From Pedobacter terrae (lineage in GTDB: Bacteria > Bacteroidota > Bacteroidia > Sphingobacteriales > Sphingobacteriaceae), in the NCBI RefSeq assembly GCF_900100705.1, contig NZ_FNCH01000025.1, forward strand, positions 1 through 64,000: 64,000 nt of DNA, in the 5' to 3' direction. Positions 34,865 to 44,358 of the stretch are shown in pieces. Below the pieces are notes generated by a model. The model made no database searches. It had not been told where the DNA came from and saw only the letters and a list, made by a program, of their open reading frames with translations. The translations under genes were made by a program, and so were the position numbers. Each line of letters begins with the position of its first letter. Positions within the stretch are counted from its first letter, which is position 1.

Positions 34865-35940
34865 TCCAAACCGCCGATTACATTTAAATCTTCGAGTTTA
34901 GCTTCTATATCATTTTCAATAGCGATTGATTTTTCCGTATATAACAACATCATTTCTTCAGCTTTTTCGACCATATTTTTTGATCCGATAAAAACTGGAA
35001 CCCTTTGATGTAATTCTGTTGGATTAATATCCAATATACGTTCGAAACCGGTACTGGCCTTACCCCCAGCCTGCTCAATAATAAAAGCCATTGGGTTACA
35101 TTCATACAACAACCTCAGTTTTCCATTTGGCGAACGTGAAGTGGTGGGGTAAATATAAATCCCACCTTTAATTAAATTGCGATGGATATCGCCCACCATA
35201 GAGCCGATATAACGTGAAGTATACGGACGTTTTGTGGCTTCATCTTCTACCTGGCAATATTTAATGTATTTTTTTACCCCATCCGGGAAATGCACATAGT
35301 TACCCTCGTTTACAGAGTACATATACCCGTTTTCCGGTATTTTCATCTGTGGGTGCGAAAGGCAAAACTCACCAATAGATGGATCGAGCGTGAAACCATT
35401 AACCCCTTTTCCGGTGGTATAAACCAGCATGGTAGAAGAACCATAAATAACATAGCCAGCAGCCACCTGTTCAGTACCTTTTTGCAGCACATCAGTTAAA
35501 CTGGCCCTACCCTCGAGCGATTTCCTTCTGTAAATAGAAAAAATAGTACCCACGGCAACATTTACATCGGTATTCGACGATCCATCCAAAGGATCGATAC
35601 ACACGATATATCTTGCATTTTGCGAAACTGGCGAATCAATATGGATAATTTCATCTTCTTCTTCCGTAGCTACGATGCAACATTCACCTCCGCTGGTTAA
35701 GGCTGCAATAAATTGTTTATCAGCATAAACATCCAGTTTTTTCTGTTCTTCGCCCTGAATATTAGTGGTTCCCATATCACCAAGGATATCAACCAGACCG
35801 GCTTTGTTAATTTCGCGGTTAACAATTTTGGCAGCAATCCCAATATCGCGCAGCAGCCTCGAAAGCTCGCCTTTGGCATAAGGAAAATCTGCCTGTTTTT
35901 CTATAATAAATTGTCCTAGTGTTTTAACGCCACAAACCAT
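34861..35940 (-). CDS. fbp: Fructose-1,6-bisphosphatase class 1
   Basis: This 359-aa class I FBPase removes the 1-phosphate of fructose 1,6-bisphosphate in gluconeogenesis. Metal and substrate motifs are ATEEEDE, CIDPLDGSSNTDVNVAVGTIFSIY, GSSTMLVYTTG, RYIGSMVGDIHRNLIKGGIYIYP and KLRLLYECNPMAFIIEQAGG. The start at 35940 (MVCGVKTLGQFI) gives the standard length. The gene converges on rnhA with a 4-nt overlap, and the phosphoesterase gene upstream stops 19 bp before it, so those two may share a transcript. Confidence 0.97.
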   Translation of the reverse strand: MVCGVKTLGQFIIEKQADFPYAKGELSRLLRDIGIAAKIVNREINKAGLVDILGDMGTTNIQGEEQKKLDVYADKQFIAALTSGGECCIVATEEEDEIIHIDSPVSQNARYIVCIDPLDGSSNTDVNVAVGTIFSIYRRKSLEGRASLTDVLQKGTEQVAAGYVIYGSSTMLVYTTGKGVNGFTLDPSIGEFCLSHPQMKIPENGYMYSVNEGNYVHFPDGVKKYIKYCQVEDEATKRPYTSRYIGSMVGDIHRNLIKGGIYIYPTTSRSPNGKLRLLYECNPMAFIIEQAGGKASTGFERILDINPTELHQRVPVFIGSKNMVEKAEEMMLLYTEKSIAIENDIEAKLEDLNVIGGLD

Positions 35941-35959
35941 ACTTAGTGTATATTTTACA

Positions 35960-36451
35960 TTATCTACCCGATAACTCTATGACCTCTAAGGTATGAATAT
36001 TTTCGTCAGTAATACAAAATCTAATCAAGGTTCGCACTTTATGCCAACCGTGTTTTCCCGCCGCACCAGGGTTTATATGCAAACATTTTATCTTTTCATC
36101 AAACATTACCTTTAAAATGTGCGAATGCCCGGTGATGAATAACTTTGGAGGGTTAGTGTATATTTCAGGTTTTACATAAGATGAGTATTTATCCGGATAT
36201 CCGCCGATATGCGTCATCCATACATCTACGCTTTCGCAGCTAAATCGATTTTTCTCCGGAAATTCATTTCTGATCGCTGCATCATCAATATTTCCGAATA
36301 CCCCACGCAAAGGTTTAAAAGCCGCCAGCGGCGCAGCTACATCCTGACCAAAATCACCGGCATGCCAGATTTCGTCCACACTTTCAAAATGCTTAAAAAC
36401 CGCATCATCTAAAAACCCATGCGTATCTGAAATTAATCCTATTTTTTTCAC
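35960..36451 (-). CDS. Metallophosphoesterase (YfcE/MJ0936 family)
   Basis: This small 163-aa calcineurin-like phosphoesterase has all metal-binding motifs: GLISDTHGFLD, HAGDFG, GVFGNIDD, WMTHIGG and FITGHSHI, ending in HINPGAAG. It belongs to the YfcE/MJ0936 group of phosphodiesterases of uncertain substrate, which act in the cytoplasm on nucleotides or phosphodiesters. It is complete, and it is followed by fbp after 19 bp on the same strand. Confidence 0.92.
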   Translation of the reverse strand: MKKIGLISDTHGFLDDAVFKHFESVDEIWHAGDFGQDVAAPLAAFKPLRGVFGNIDDAAIRNEFPEKNRFSCESVDVWMTHIGGYPDKYSSYVKPEIYTNPPKLFITGHSHILKVMFDEKIKCLHINPGAAGKHGWHKVRTLIRFCITDENIHTLEVIELSGR

Positions 36452-36608
36452 GATGTAAAGTTAATATGCATTACGCCTTACAAATTAATTACGGGTTAAT
36501 TATTTTCTGTCCATTTAAAACAGCTGTTAAAAGATGTTTTACTTTAAGGATATACCAATGTGTAGAAATTCTAATGATGCCGGATGACCAGGCTGATCAC
36601 CTCTGGTT

Positions 36609-38420
36609 TTAGTTTTGCCTAACCTGCCTAAATGTTCCGTTAGGCTGTATAAATGAAACAGACAAAGCTTTTGGTACACCTTCTTTCTTCTCGAATTTTA
36701 AACTAAAGCCTTTTAAATTTTTAAAATTAAAAACATCGTTTCCTACTGAAATGGTTTCGTATTCTGGCTGACCGGGGACTGAAACAAATAATGTTTTGCC
36801 TTTTAAATACACCTTGGTCATTCCCTTATCGCCGTAACTACCGATATAACTTTCTAACGTTTCAGCACTCAATTCAACCGTTTTTGGTTTGTATGTAAAA
36901 ATGGCCGGTTTTATGCCCTGCTCGAGCAGAAGGCTAATTCCTTCAATTTTACCGTCCTGTCCGCTGATAAAATTAAAACGCAGATCGCTTTCTGCCGTAT
37001 CAATCTTTCCCTTTTTATCTATGCTACTGATGCTGAATACATCATAATGATAATGCCTGAGCAAAAGTTTCTCTTTTCCCATCATGGCAAATAGCGAATC
37101 ATTTTTAAATGACACATTGATCAAACCATAGGCAGGATGATCAAACAGCCCATCGTAATCTTTTAAAGGATGTGAAGGTTTCGTATGTAAAGCTTGGGTG
37201 CTTTCAGTTGTCTTTTTTGCTGCCTTCTCCCGCTCTTTCGCTTCCGCTTTAGCTTTGGTAGCCCGGCCGTTCCAGTCAATATTTTTCAGTTCCAATAGCC
37301 TATCGGCAATGCTGCTGTAAACAATTTTAGGAACATTGGAAGTATTTTGATTGGTTAAAACCACAATACCTATTTTATCTGTAGGAAAAAAGGATACACT
37401 TGCCGAAAAGCCATTGATATTGCCACCATGTTCTACCATATAGTGCCCACGGTAAGAACTGATCATCCAGCCAAAACCATAGTTAGACAGGTAAATATCC
37501 TTATCCGCTTCGGGTAAACCACCGCTTATTACCATCTGCGAGCTCGCAGCCTCTCTTATATAAGACGCAGGTAAAATCTCTTTTCCTTTATAAGTCCCCC
37601 CGTTAATCCACACTTTTAACCAGTGCGTCATATCGTTCGCACTGCTATTGATGCTACCAGCCGGTCCCATTCCGTCTATATTGTAATAATCAATCTTTTC
37701 AATAGCACCTTTATCATTTATAGTATAGGGTAACGAAGCATCATTATCCTTTTCGAATTCCAAAATACTGGTATTGGAACGGCTCATCTCCAAGGGATTA
37801 AAAAACTTTTCTTTAATGTTTTGCTCCCAGGTTTTACCGGTCAGTTTTTCAACTATCATGCCCTGTGCCAAAAACATAAAATTATTGTATTGCCATTTCG
37901 CGCGTACAGGAGCAGTTGGCTCCATATAACGCACCCTTTGTATAATACTATCGCGGTTGGAAGTATTAAACACGAACCAGGATAAATCGTAACGTGATAA
38001 ACCGGTGCGGTGACACATCATATCGCGAACGGTAATCTGGTTGTTCATGTTATCATTATAAAACTTTAACTGTGGCAAATAGGAAGTAGCAATACCATCA
38101 AATGACAGATTCCCTTCTTTTTGCTGTAAACCAATAAGTGCAGAAGTAAATGATTTAGTGCTCGAACCAATAGCAAAAAGCGTATTCGGTGTAACCGGTT
38201 TTTTGCTTTCGACATCTCGGTAACCAAAGCCTTTACTATAAATTATCTGATCGCCTTTTACCACGGCTACCGCAAAACCAGCCACCTGCTGATCTTTCAG
38301 GATCCTGTTTAGCAAAGTATCGATTCCCGCTAAAGGATCTCCGGTTTTTTGTTTTTTTGATTGAGCAAGTGAAGATATTGCCAGGAGGCAGAGCAAGAAC
38401 GCATTTAGGATACTTTTCAT
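36609..38420 (-). CDS. Serine hydrolase, beta-lactamase (class C)-related, exported
   Basis: The 603-aa protein has a signal peptide (MKSILNAFLLCLLAISSLAQ) and a class C beta-lactamase/esterase domain at about 30-370. SSTKSFTSA supplies the SxxK nucleophile pair, QYNNFMFLA the YxN tyrosine, and EHGGNINGF the third motif (HxG type). After a charged KAKAEAKEREKAAKK linker comes a C-terminal domain (about 420-600) of the DUF3471-like type. It likely acts in the periplasm as a peptidase, esterase or DD-peptidase. True beta-lactamase activity is not implied. It stands alone, with an AGGAGG ribosome-binding-like motif upstream. Confidence 0.9.
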   Translation of the reverse strand: MKSILNAFLLCLLAISSLAQSKKQKTGDPLAGIDTLLNRILKDQQVAGFAVAVVKGDQIIYSKGFGYRDVESKKPVTPNTLFAIGSSTKSFTSALIGLQQKEGNLSFDGIATSYLPQLKFYNDNMNNQITVRDMMCHRTGLSRYDLSWFVFNTSNRDSIIQRVRYMEPTAPVRAKWQYNNFMFLAQGMIVEKLTGKTWEQNIKEKFFNPLEMSRSNTSILEFEKDNDASLPYTINDKGAIEKIDYYNIDGMGPAGSINSSANDMTHWLKVWINGGTYKGKEILPASYIREAASSQMVISGGLPEADKDIYLSNYGFGWMISSYRGHYMVEHGGNINGFSASVSFFPTDKIGIVVLTNQNTSNVPKIVYSSIADRLLELKNIDWNGRATKAKAEAKEREKAAKKTTESTQALHTKPSHPLKDYDGLFDHPAYGLINVSFKNDSLFAMMGKEKLLLRHYHYDVFSISSIDKKGKIDTAESDLRFNFISGQDGKIEGISLLLEQGIKPAIFTYKPKTVELSAETLESYIGSYGDKGMTKVYLKGKTLFVSVPGQPEYETISVGNDVFNFKNLKGFSLKFEKKEGVPKALSVSFIQPNGTFRQVRQN

Positions 38421-38498
38421 TTAAATTAGATGAGATTACACCTCCTAAATTACAAATGATAATGAGATTATATCAGAAAACGTGTAAATTCTATTTTA

Positions 38499-39200
38499 TT
38501 AGTACGCCAAAAAGAAATCTTTAAGCAATATTTTATATTCAGGCGTATGCACCTTCAAATCTTCATATAGGTAGAAGTCACTTTCTTTTAATATCGTTTT
38601 ATTTTTCCCTAAACAGATGATCTGCCTAAAAGTTGGCTTATTTTCATCGGAATGCAAATTGATCCGTTCCGCTATAGATAAATGATATTGAGATGCGATT
38701 GCAATTACTTCATCAGCCTGTTTAACCGGTAAAACAAGCCAGATTTGCCCCTCATCAGCCAAAAGTGAGTTTGATTTTTCAATTAACAACCCAAAAAAAT
38801 CTTCACCTGCATGCCGGGCAATGCCTTTTCGTACTTCTTCATTTTTAAGATCATTCACAAAAAAAGGTGGATTGGAAACAATCAGATCAAATTGCGTAGC
38901 TGGGTTGTATTGTTCAATTGCGATATGGTTAATACTTAACCGCTCACTAAAAACTGACAACTGGAAATTTCTTCCTGCTGTTTCTGCTGCCTGCCCGTCT
39001 ATCTCCACCGCATATATATGTGATTCAGGAAAACGTTGCGCCAACATCAATGCAATTACTCCGGTACCCGTTCCGATATCCAATATATTTTTAGGCGCAT
39101 GTTGATTTGCCATAGCCCCAATTAAAACCCCATCGGTATTAATCTTCATGGCGCAACCTGTCTGATCGACCTCAAACTGCTTGAATTTAAAAATACTCAT
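38499..39200 (-). CDS. trmN6: tRNA1(Val) (adenine(37)-N6)-methyltransferase
   Basis: The 233-aa Rossmann methyltransferase has NILDIGTGTGVIALMLAQR as SAM site, HIYAVEIDGQAA as the ribose-holding acidic strand, and DLIVSNPPFF as the N6-adenine NPPF catalytic motif. Start MSIFKFKQFEV and the DQTGCAMKINTDGVLIGA block are typical of YfiC/TrmN6. It modifies A37 of tRNA-Val. It lies 1 bp after the stop of the VOC gene on the same strand, so they form a small operon. Confidence 0.93.
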   Translation of the reverse strand: MSIFKFKQFEVDQTGCAMKINTDGVLIGAMANQHAPKNILDIGTGTGVIALMLAQRFPESHIYAVEIDGQAAETAGRNFQLSVFSERLSINHIAIEQYNPATQFDLIVSNPPFFVNDLKNEEVRKGIARHAGEDFFGLLIEKSNSLLADEGQIWLVLPVKQADEVIAIASQYHLSIAERINLHSDENKPTFRQIICLGKNKTILKESDFYLYEDLKVHTPEYKILLKDFFLAY

Positions 39201-39201
39201 G

Positions 39202-39585
39202 CTAAACCTCGTACAATTCTAAAGGTAAACCATCCGGGTCTGCAAAAAAAGTAAAACGCTTATCGGTAAATTTATCAATGCGGATCGGTTCGGTCACAAT
39301 TCCCTGTTCATTTAATCGCTTAATTTCCTGCTCAATATCCGTTACCTCAAAGGCCAAATGGCGCAAACCCTGTGCCTCTGGTCGCGATGGCCTTGCTGGC
39401 GGATTTTCAAAAGAAAAAAGTTCGATCTGATATACACCATTCACCGCCAGATCCAGTTTGTACGATTTCCGTTCTGCACGGTATACTTCAGCAAGTACGG
39501 TAAAGCCCAATCTATTCACGTAAAAATCTTTGGATTTTTGGTAATCCGAGCAGATAATGGCAATGTGGTGGATTTTATTGAACAT
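39202..39585 (-). CDS. VOC family protein (glyoxalase-like, YaeR type)
   Basis: The 127-aa single-domain vicinal oxygen chelate protein reads FNKIHHIAIICSDYQKSKDFY at the start and LRHLAFEVTD and LPLELYEV near the end, which carry the metal-binding His and Glu residues. It resembles the YaeR/SMU1112c group of unknown substrate. The ATG at 39583-39585 gives the family start; a start ten codons upstream only adds a Lys/Ile-rich tail. It overlaps no neighbour and is coupled to trmN6. Confidence 0.9.
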   Translation of the reverse strand: MFNKIHHIAIICSDYQKSKDFYVNRLGFTVLAEVYRAERKSYKLDLAVNGVYQIELFSFENPPARPSRPEAQGLRHLAFEVTDIEQEIKRLNEQGIVTEPIRIDKFTDKRFTFFADPDGLPLELYEV

Positions 39586-39648
39586 AGATTTGATTTTATA
39601 AATTTTGTATTGCAATTACACTACGATTGACAGTCTTTAATAAAAAAC

Positions 39649-39752
39649 CGTCATCTCGACTGGAACGCAGTGGAATGCCTGCCCGTACAGGCGGGGAGAG
39701 ATCTGCCTTTATAGATTTCTCGACTTCGCTGCACTCCGCTCGAATTGACGAT
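39649..39752 (-). repeat. Dispersed palindromic repeat, copy 1
   Basis: The element starts GTCATCTCGACTGGAACG, has a central hairpin from CCTGCCCGTACAGGCGGG, and ends TCGACTTCGCTGCACTCCGC and TCGAATTGACGA. It matches the copy at 43669-43755 in opposite orientation. Such REP/MITE-like elements lie between genes in Pedobacter-type genomes. Here it lies between the VOC gene and purL. Confidence 0.7.
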
Positions 39753-39832
39753 CTATGGGTTACATTTATGTCAAAAGTAATAAAAGCATAATTATATTGC
39801 TCCCTACGATAAGCTTTTTAAATTTTTAACGC

Positions 39833-39840
39833 TAAATTTG
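39833..39840 (+). promoter_or_regulatory. Probable -7 box of purL
   Basis: TAAATTTG fits the Bacteroidota -7 consensus TAnnTTTG. A start site would fall near 39847, just upstream of the ATG at 39859 and downstream of the in-frame TTG at 39838. This argues for the ATG as the true start. No good -33 TTTG is visible at the usual distance. Confidence 0.45.
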
Positions 39841-39858
39841 CGACTTCAAAAAAAAAGC

Positions 39859-42800
39859 ATGATTCATTTCTTCTCTAGTCATCCTGAGCCTGCCGAAGGG
39901 CAATCGCAAACAGTTTTTGTTCTACAAACAGACAAAGCGCTTTCTACAACTGATATTACCAAACTCGAATGGTTATTTGGCGGCGCCAAAATCTCACAAG
40001 AAACAGCTTTAAAAGGCTTCTTTGTAGGTCCGCGCGCAGCTATGATTACCCCATGGAGTACCAATGCAGTAGAAATTACGCAGAATATGGACATGCAGGG
40101 CATTATCAGGATTGAAGAATTTAAGCAGGTTAACGAAACCTTCGCTGATTACGATCCGATGCTTTCTCAAAAATACGATAAGATTGATCAGAACATTTAC
40201 ACCATCAACATCAAACCTGAGCCAATTTTAGAAATTAATGATATTGCTGCTTACAATAAACAAGAAGGACTGTCTTTAAGCGATGAAGAAGTTAATTATT
40301 TAAACACTTTAGCGCAAAAATTAGAAAGGCCATTAACGGATTCAGAAGTTTTCGGCTTCTCGCAGGTGAATTCAGAACATTGCCGCCACAAAATCTTTAA
40401 CGGAAAATTTGTAATTGATGGTGTAGAGCAGCCTACCTCTTTATTTAAACTGATCCGCAAAACTTCAGAAGAACACCCTAACGATATTGTTTCGGCATAT
40501 AAAGATAACGTTGCTTTTATTAAAGGACCTAAAGTGCAGCAATTTGCACCTAAACGTGCCGACCAGCCTGATTTTTATGCTTTGAGCGATTTCGACTCCG
40601 TAATCTCTTTAAAAGCGGAAACACACAACTTCCCAACTACCGTTGAGCCTTTTAATGGTGCTGCAACAGGTTCAGGTGGCGAAATCAGAGATCGTTTGGC
40701 TGGTGGGCAGGGTTCTTTACCTCTAGCCGGAACGGCAGTTTACATGACCGCACTTTCGCGTTTGGAAGATAACCGCCCATGGGAACAAGGTGTTGAAGAA
40801 AGACAGTGGTTGTACCAAACCCCAATGGATATCCTGATCAAAGCATCAAACGGCGCTACCGATTTTGGAAATAAATTTGGCCAGCCACTCATTACCGGTT
40901 CGGTTTTAACTTTCGAACACGAAGAAGATAACCGTACACTGGGTTTTGATAAAGTAATTATGCTTGCGGGTGGTATTGGTTACGGCAAAGCCAGCCAGGC
41001 GCAAAAACTTAAACCACAGGAAGGCGATAATATCGTAATTTTAGGTGGTGAAAATTATAGAATTGGCATGGGTGGCGCAGCAGTTTCGTCTGCTGATACC
41101 GGTCAGCACGGAAGCGGCATTGAATTAAACGCCATCCAAAGATCGAACCCGGAAATGCAAAAACGCGCCGCAAACGCCGTTCGTGGTATGGTAGAAAGCG
41201 ATCACAATCCGATCATCTCTATCCACGATCACGGTGCAGGTGGTCACTTAAACTGTTTATCAGAACTGGTTGAGGAAACCGGTGGTTTAATCGACCTGGA
41301 TAAACTGCCAGTTGGCGATCCTACCCTTTCGGCAAAAGAAATTATTGGTAACGAATCGCAGGAAAGAATGGGATTGGTAATCGGCAACGAGCATATCGAA
41401 ACCTTACAAAAAATTGCTGACCGCGAGCGTTCACCAATGTATACCGTTGGTAAAGTTACCGGCGATCACCGTTTCACCTTTAAATCAGCCACTACCGGCT
41501 TAAAACCAATGGATTTTGAGCTGGCCGACATGTTTGGCAGCTCGCCCAAAGTTGTAATGGAAGATAGCACGATAGATCGTAAATATAGCGCACTTAATTA
41601 TGATGCTGCCCAATTAAACACTTATTTAGAACAAGTACTTCAGTTAGAAGCGGTAGCTTCCAAAGATTGGTTAACCAACAAGGTTGACCGTTGTGTGGGT
41701 GGCCGTGTAGCGAAACAACAATGCGCTGGTCCGTTACAATTGCCGTTAAACAACTGTGGTGTAATGGCTTTAGATTTTCAGGGTAAAGAAGGGATTGCCA
41801 CTTCAGTTGGACACGCTCCGATCTCAGCGCTGATTGATCCGGCTGCAGGTAGCCGCAATGCCATCGCCGAATCACTTTCGAACATCGTTTGGGCACCTTT
41901 AAAAGATGGCTTAAAAAGCGTTTCGCTTTCTGCCAACTGGATGTGGGCCTGTAAAAACGAAGGTGAAGATGCCAGATTATATTCAGCAGTAAAAGCTTGT
42001 TCTGATTTTGCAATAGATTTAGGTATCAACATCCCAACCGGGAAAGATTCCTTATCCATGAAACAGAAATATGCCAACGGCGATGTGATTGCGCCCGGAA
42101 CAGTAATTATTTCTGCAGGTGCCAACTGCGACGACATCACCAAAGTGGTTGAACCCGTATTGCAAAAAGAAGGCGGTGCGATTTACTACATCAACCTGTC
42201 TAACGATAGCTATAAATTAGGTGGTTCATCTTTCGCACAGATTTTAAACAAGGTAGGTACCGAAACACCTGATATTAAACATGCAGATCAGTTTAAAAAT
42301 GCATTTAACACTTTACAACAATTAATCAAAGGAGGCCAAATCCAGGCCGGACACGATATAGGTAGCGGCGGTTTAATTACAACGCTACTGGAAATGTGTT
42401 TTGCCGACCGCGATTTAGGCGCACAAATAGATTTATCGGCGTTAGCAGAGCAGGATAGCATTAAATTGCTTTTTGCTGAGAATATTGCTGTTGTTTTCCA
42501 GGCCGATGCTGCTGTTGAAGCCACATTGACTGAAAATGGTGTTACTTACCATAAAATTGGTAGTGTAAATACATCACCAACACTTGAAGTTAAAAATGCG
42601 GCTGACAGCTTTAGTTTTGATATCGATCGCTTGCGCGATGTTTGGTTTAAAACCTCATACTTATTAGATAGCAGACAAACCGGAAATGGTTTAGCCAAAG
42701 CGCGTTACGACAATTATAAAAACCACGTTTTAAATTATAGTTTCCCGCTAACTTTTGATGGTAAAAAACCAGTAATAGACGAAACCAAACAAAGGCCAAA

Positions 42801-43542
42801 AGCAGCCATCATTCGCGAAAAAGGAAGTAATTCTGAGCGCGAACTGGCAAATGCGATGTATCTGGCCGGTTTTGATGTGAAAGATGTACACATGACCGAT
42901 TTAATTACCGGCAGAGAAACTTTAGAAGATATCCAGTTTATTGGTGCAGTGGGTGGTTTCTCCAACTCTGATGTTTTAGGATCGGCAAAAGGCTGGGCAG
43001 GTGCATTTTTATATAATGAGAAGGCAAGAATTGCTTTGGAAAAATTCTTTGCCCGCCCTGATACTTTATCTGTAGGGATTTGTAACGGCTGTCAGTTATT
43101 TGTTGAATTGGGCTTAATTAATAAAGACCATACAGATAAACCGAAAATGTTGCATAACAAAAGTGGCAAACACGAAAGTATTTTCACTTCGTTAACTTTA
43201 CAGGAAAATAATTCGGTCATGTTATCAAGCCTTGCCGGCAGCACTTTAGGGGTATGGGTATCGCATGGCGAAGGTAGATTCTCTTTACCGTACGCAGAAG
43301 ATCAATATAAAATTGTTGCCAAATACGCTTATGAAACCTATCCGGCCAGTCCAAACGGTTCTGATTACAACACCGCCATGTTATGCGATGAAACCGGACG
43401 CCACCTGGTAATGATGCCGCACATTGAACGTTCATTGTTCCAATGGCACTGGGCAAATTATCCGGCAGGCAGAAAAGATGAAGTTTCGCCATGGATGGAA
43501 GCCTTTGTAAACGCCCGCAAGTGGATTGAAAACCAAGGATAA
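39859..43542 (+). CDS. purL: Phosphoribosylformylglycinamidine synthase (large, single-chain)
   Basis: This 1227-aa large FGAM synthase performs step four of purine synthesis, ATP- and glutamine-dependent conversion of FGAR to FGAM. The order is an N-terminal domain, two AIR-synthase-like halves with FSQVNSEHCRHKIF, AETHNFPTTVEPFNGAATGSGG and IHDHGAGGHLNCLSE, and a C-terminal glutaminase. The glutaminase has catalytic Cys in GICNGCQLF and WVSHGEGRF, then PHIERSLFQWHWANYP. The start is at ATG 39859; the upstream TTG at 39838 lies inside the presumed promoter. Residues 6-16 (SSHPEPAEGQS) are encoded by a dispersed repeat and look like a late insertion. A strong terminator follows. Confidence 0.95.
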   Translation: MIHFFSSHPEPAEGQSQTVFVLQTDKALSTTDITKLEWLFGGAKISQETALKGFFVGPRAAMITPWSTNAVEITQNMDMQGIIRIEEFKQVNETFADYDPMLSQKYDKIDQNIYTINIKPEPILEINDIAAYNKQEGLSLSDEEVNYLNTLAQKLERPLTDSEVFGFSQVNSEHCRHKIFNGKFVIDGVEQPTSLFKLIRKTSEEHPNDIVSAYKDNVAFIKGPKVQQFAPKRADQPDFYALSDFDSVISLKAETHNFPTTVEPFNGAATGSGGEIRDRLAGGQGSLPLAGTAVYMTALSRLEDNRPWEQGVEERQWLYQTPMDILIKASNGATDFGNKFGQPLITGSVLTFEHEEDNRTLGFDKVIMLAGGIGYGKASQAQKLKPQEGDNIVILGGENYRIGMGGAAVSSADTGQHGSGIELNAIQRSNPEMQKRAANAVRGMVESDHNPIISIHDHGAGGHLNCLSELVEETGGLIDLDKLPVGDPTLSAKEIIGNESQERMGLVIGNEHIETLQKIADRERSPMYTVGKVTGDHRFTFKSATTGLKPMDFELADMFGSSPKVVMEDSTIDRKYSALNYDAAQLNTYLEQVLQLEAVASKDWLTNKVDRCVGGRVAKQQCAGPLQLPLNNCGVMALDFQGKEGIATSVGHAPISALIDPAAGSRNAIAESLSNIVWAPLKDGLKSVSLSANWMWACKNEGEDARLYSAVKACSDFAIDLGINIPTGKDSLSMKQKYANGDVIAPGTVIISAGANCDDITKVVEPVLQKEGGAIYYINLSNDSYKLGGSSFAQILNKVGTETPDIKHADQFKNAFNTLQQLIKGGQIQAGHDIGSGGLITTLLEMCFADRDLGAQIDLSALAEQDSIKLLFAENIAVVFQADAAVEATLTENGVTYHKIGSVNTSPTLEVKNAADSFSFDIDRLRDVWFKTSYLLDSRQTGNGLAKARYDNYKNHVLNYSFPLTFDGKKPVIDETKQRPKAAIIREKGSNSERELANAMYLAGFDVKDVHMTDLITGRETLEDIQFIGAVGGFSNSDVLGSAKGWAGAFLYNEKARIALEKFFARPDTLSVGICNGCQLFVELGLINKDHTDKPKMLHNKSGKHESIFTSLTLQENNSVMLSSLAGSTLGVWVSHGEGRFSLPYAEDQYKIVAKYAYETYPASPNGSDYNTAMLCDETGRHLVMMPHIERSLFQWHWANYPAGRKDEVSPWMEAFVNARKWIENQG

Positions 43543-43620
43543 TATTTACAGAACTTACAGCGTTGTCAATTTTAATAGCATAATAGCAAGCAAGTTGACA
43601 ACTCTCTATAACTAATTTAG

Positions 43621-43655
43621 ATGGATGATGGAATTAAAACCATCATCCATTTTTT
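43621..43655 (+). terminator. Rho-independent terminator of purL
   Basis: ATGGATGATGG (43621-43631) pairs perfectly with CCATCATCCAT (43640-43650) around an 8-nt AT loop, followed by a T-run. It lies about 80 bp after the purL stop. Confidence 0.88.
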
Positions 43656-43668
43656 GTTTAAACACCTT

Positions 43669-43755
43669 CATCATCTCGAGCGGAGTGCAACGGAGTCGAG
43701 ATAGATTTCTCCCCGCCTGTACGGGCAGGCCTGTCCGCACAGGCGGGCATTTCAC
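43669..43755 (+). repeat. Dispersed palindromic repeat, copy 2
   Basis: TCATCTCGAGCGGAGTGCAA, GGAGTCGAGA, TTTCTCCCCGCCTGTACGGG and GGCATTTC repeat the reverse complement of the element at 39649-39752. An additional internal GCCTGTCCGCACAGGCGGGC hairpin has been added. Copies 1 and 2 therefore flank purL as an inverted pair. Confidence 0.7.
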
Positions 43756-44358
43756 AACCGATGAAACCTGAAACAAGCAAGCATACCATGATAAATAATA
43801 ACAGCTACTTAAACCGGTAAGCTTGAGTGGAAATGACGTTTTTTTTTATTATGCTAATTGATTTCTTTATCAGGAAATGAGCGTTCTGTTTTTCATAGCT
43901 GCTGTACACCCGCCATCGCTTATAGTCCTCGTTCTGTTACACTTCACTGCGGGCTAACCGCTCTGTCGGGTTTATTAAACCAAAGCCTGTTCATCTACAT
44001 ACTGCCTCTTTCTGCACCCGCCTTAAACCTTTAACAGCATTACCGGCCCTGCCACCTAAACCCGACCGAAGTGGAAAACCCGGAGCCAGCGGTACGAGGG
44101 CGAGGATTTGAAACAAAGGGCGGGACAATCGGAACTGAAAAGCACTGTATTTGCTTTCCAAAATCTATCATGCTAACACACTTCTATTCCACAATTATCT
44201 AGGCAGGGAAACGAAACAAAAAAACGGCCTGAGCACCGCCCAAACCGTTCATCTACATCTACCTCAAAACAAGAGTGTTAATAGTTAAAGATGTAAGATG
44301 ATATAGATAAGATGGAAAGATAACCATCATCCCTTTCCCATCCTACATCATCCATCCT
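43756..44358. other. Intergenic, about 600 bp of repeat-type spacer
   Basis: No gene is supported. The stretch at about 43900-44130 is richer in GC than its surroundings (CCCGCCATCGC, CACTTCACTGCGGGC, CCCGACCGAAGTGG) and looks like a second dispersed spacer family. A related CCCGATC / TATCGGAT piece occurs near 48575-48600. AT-rich sequence follows up to the small exported protein gene. Confidence 0.4.

Noticed and set aside
36609..38420. The serine hydrolase as an antibiotic-resistance beta-lactamase.
   Set aside because: Its motifs fit the broad class C-related esterase/peptidase group with an extra C-terminal domain; resistance cannot be concluded.
39649..43755. The inverted repeat copies around purL as a composite transposon.
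   Set aside because: There is no transposase, the elements are short palindromes, and purL is a housekeeping gene in its normal form.
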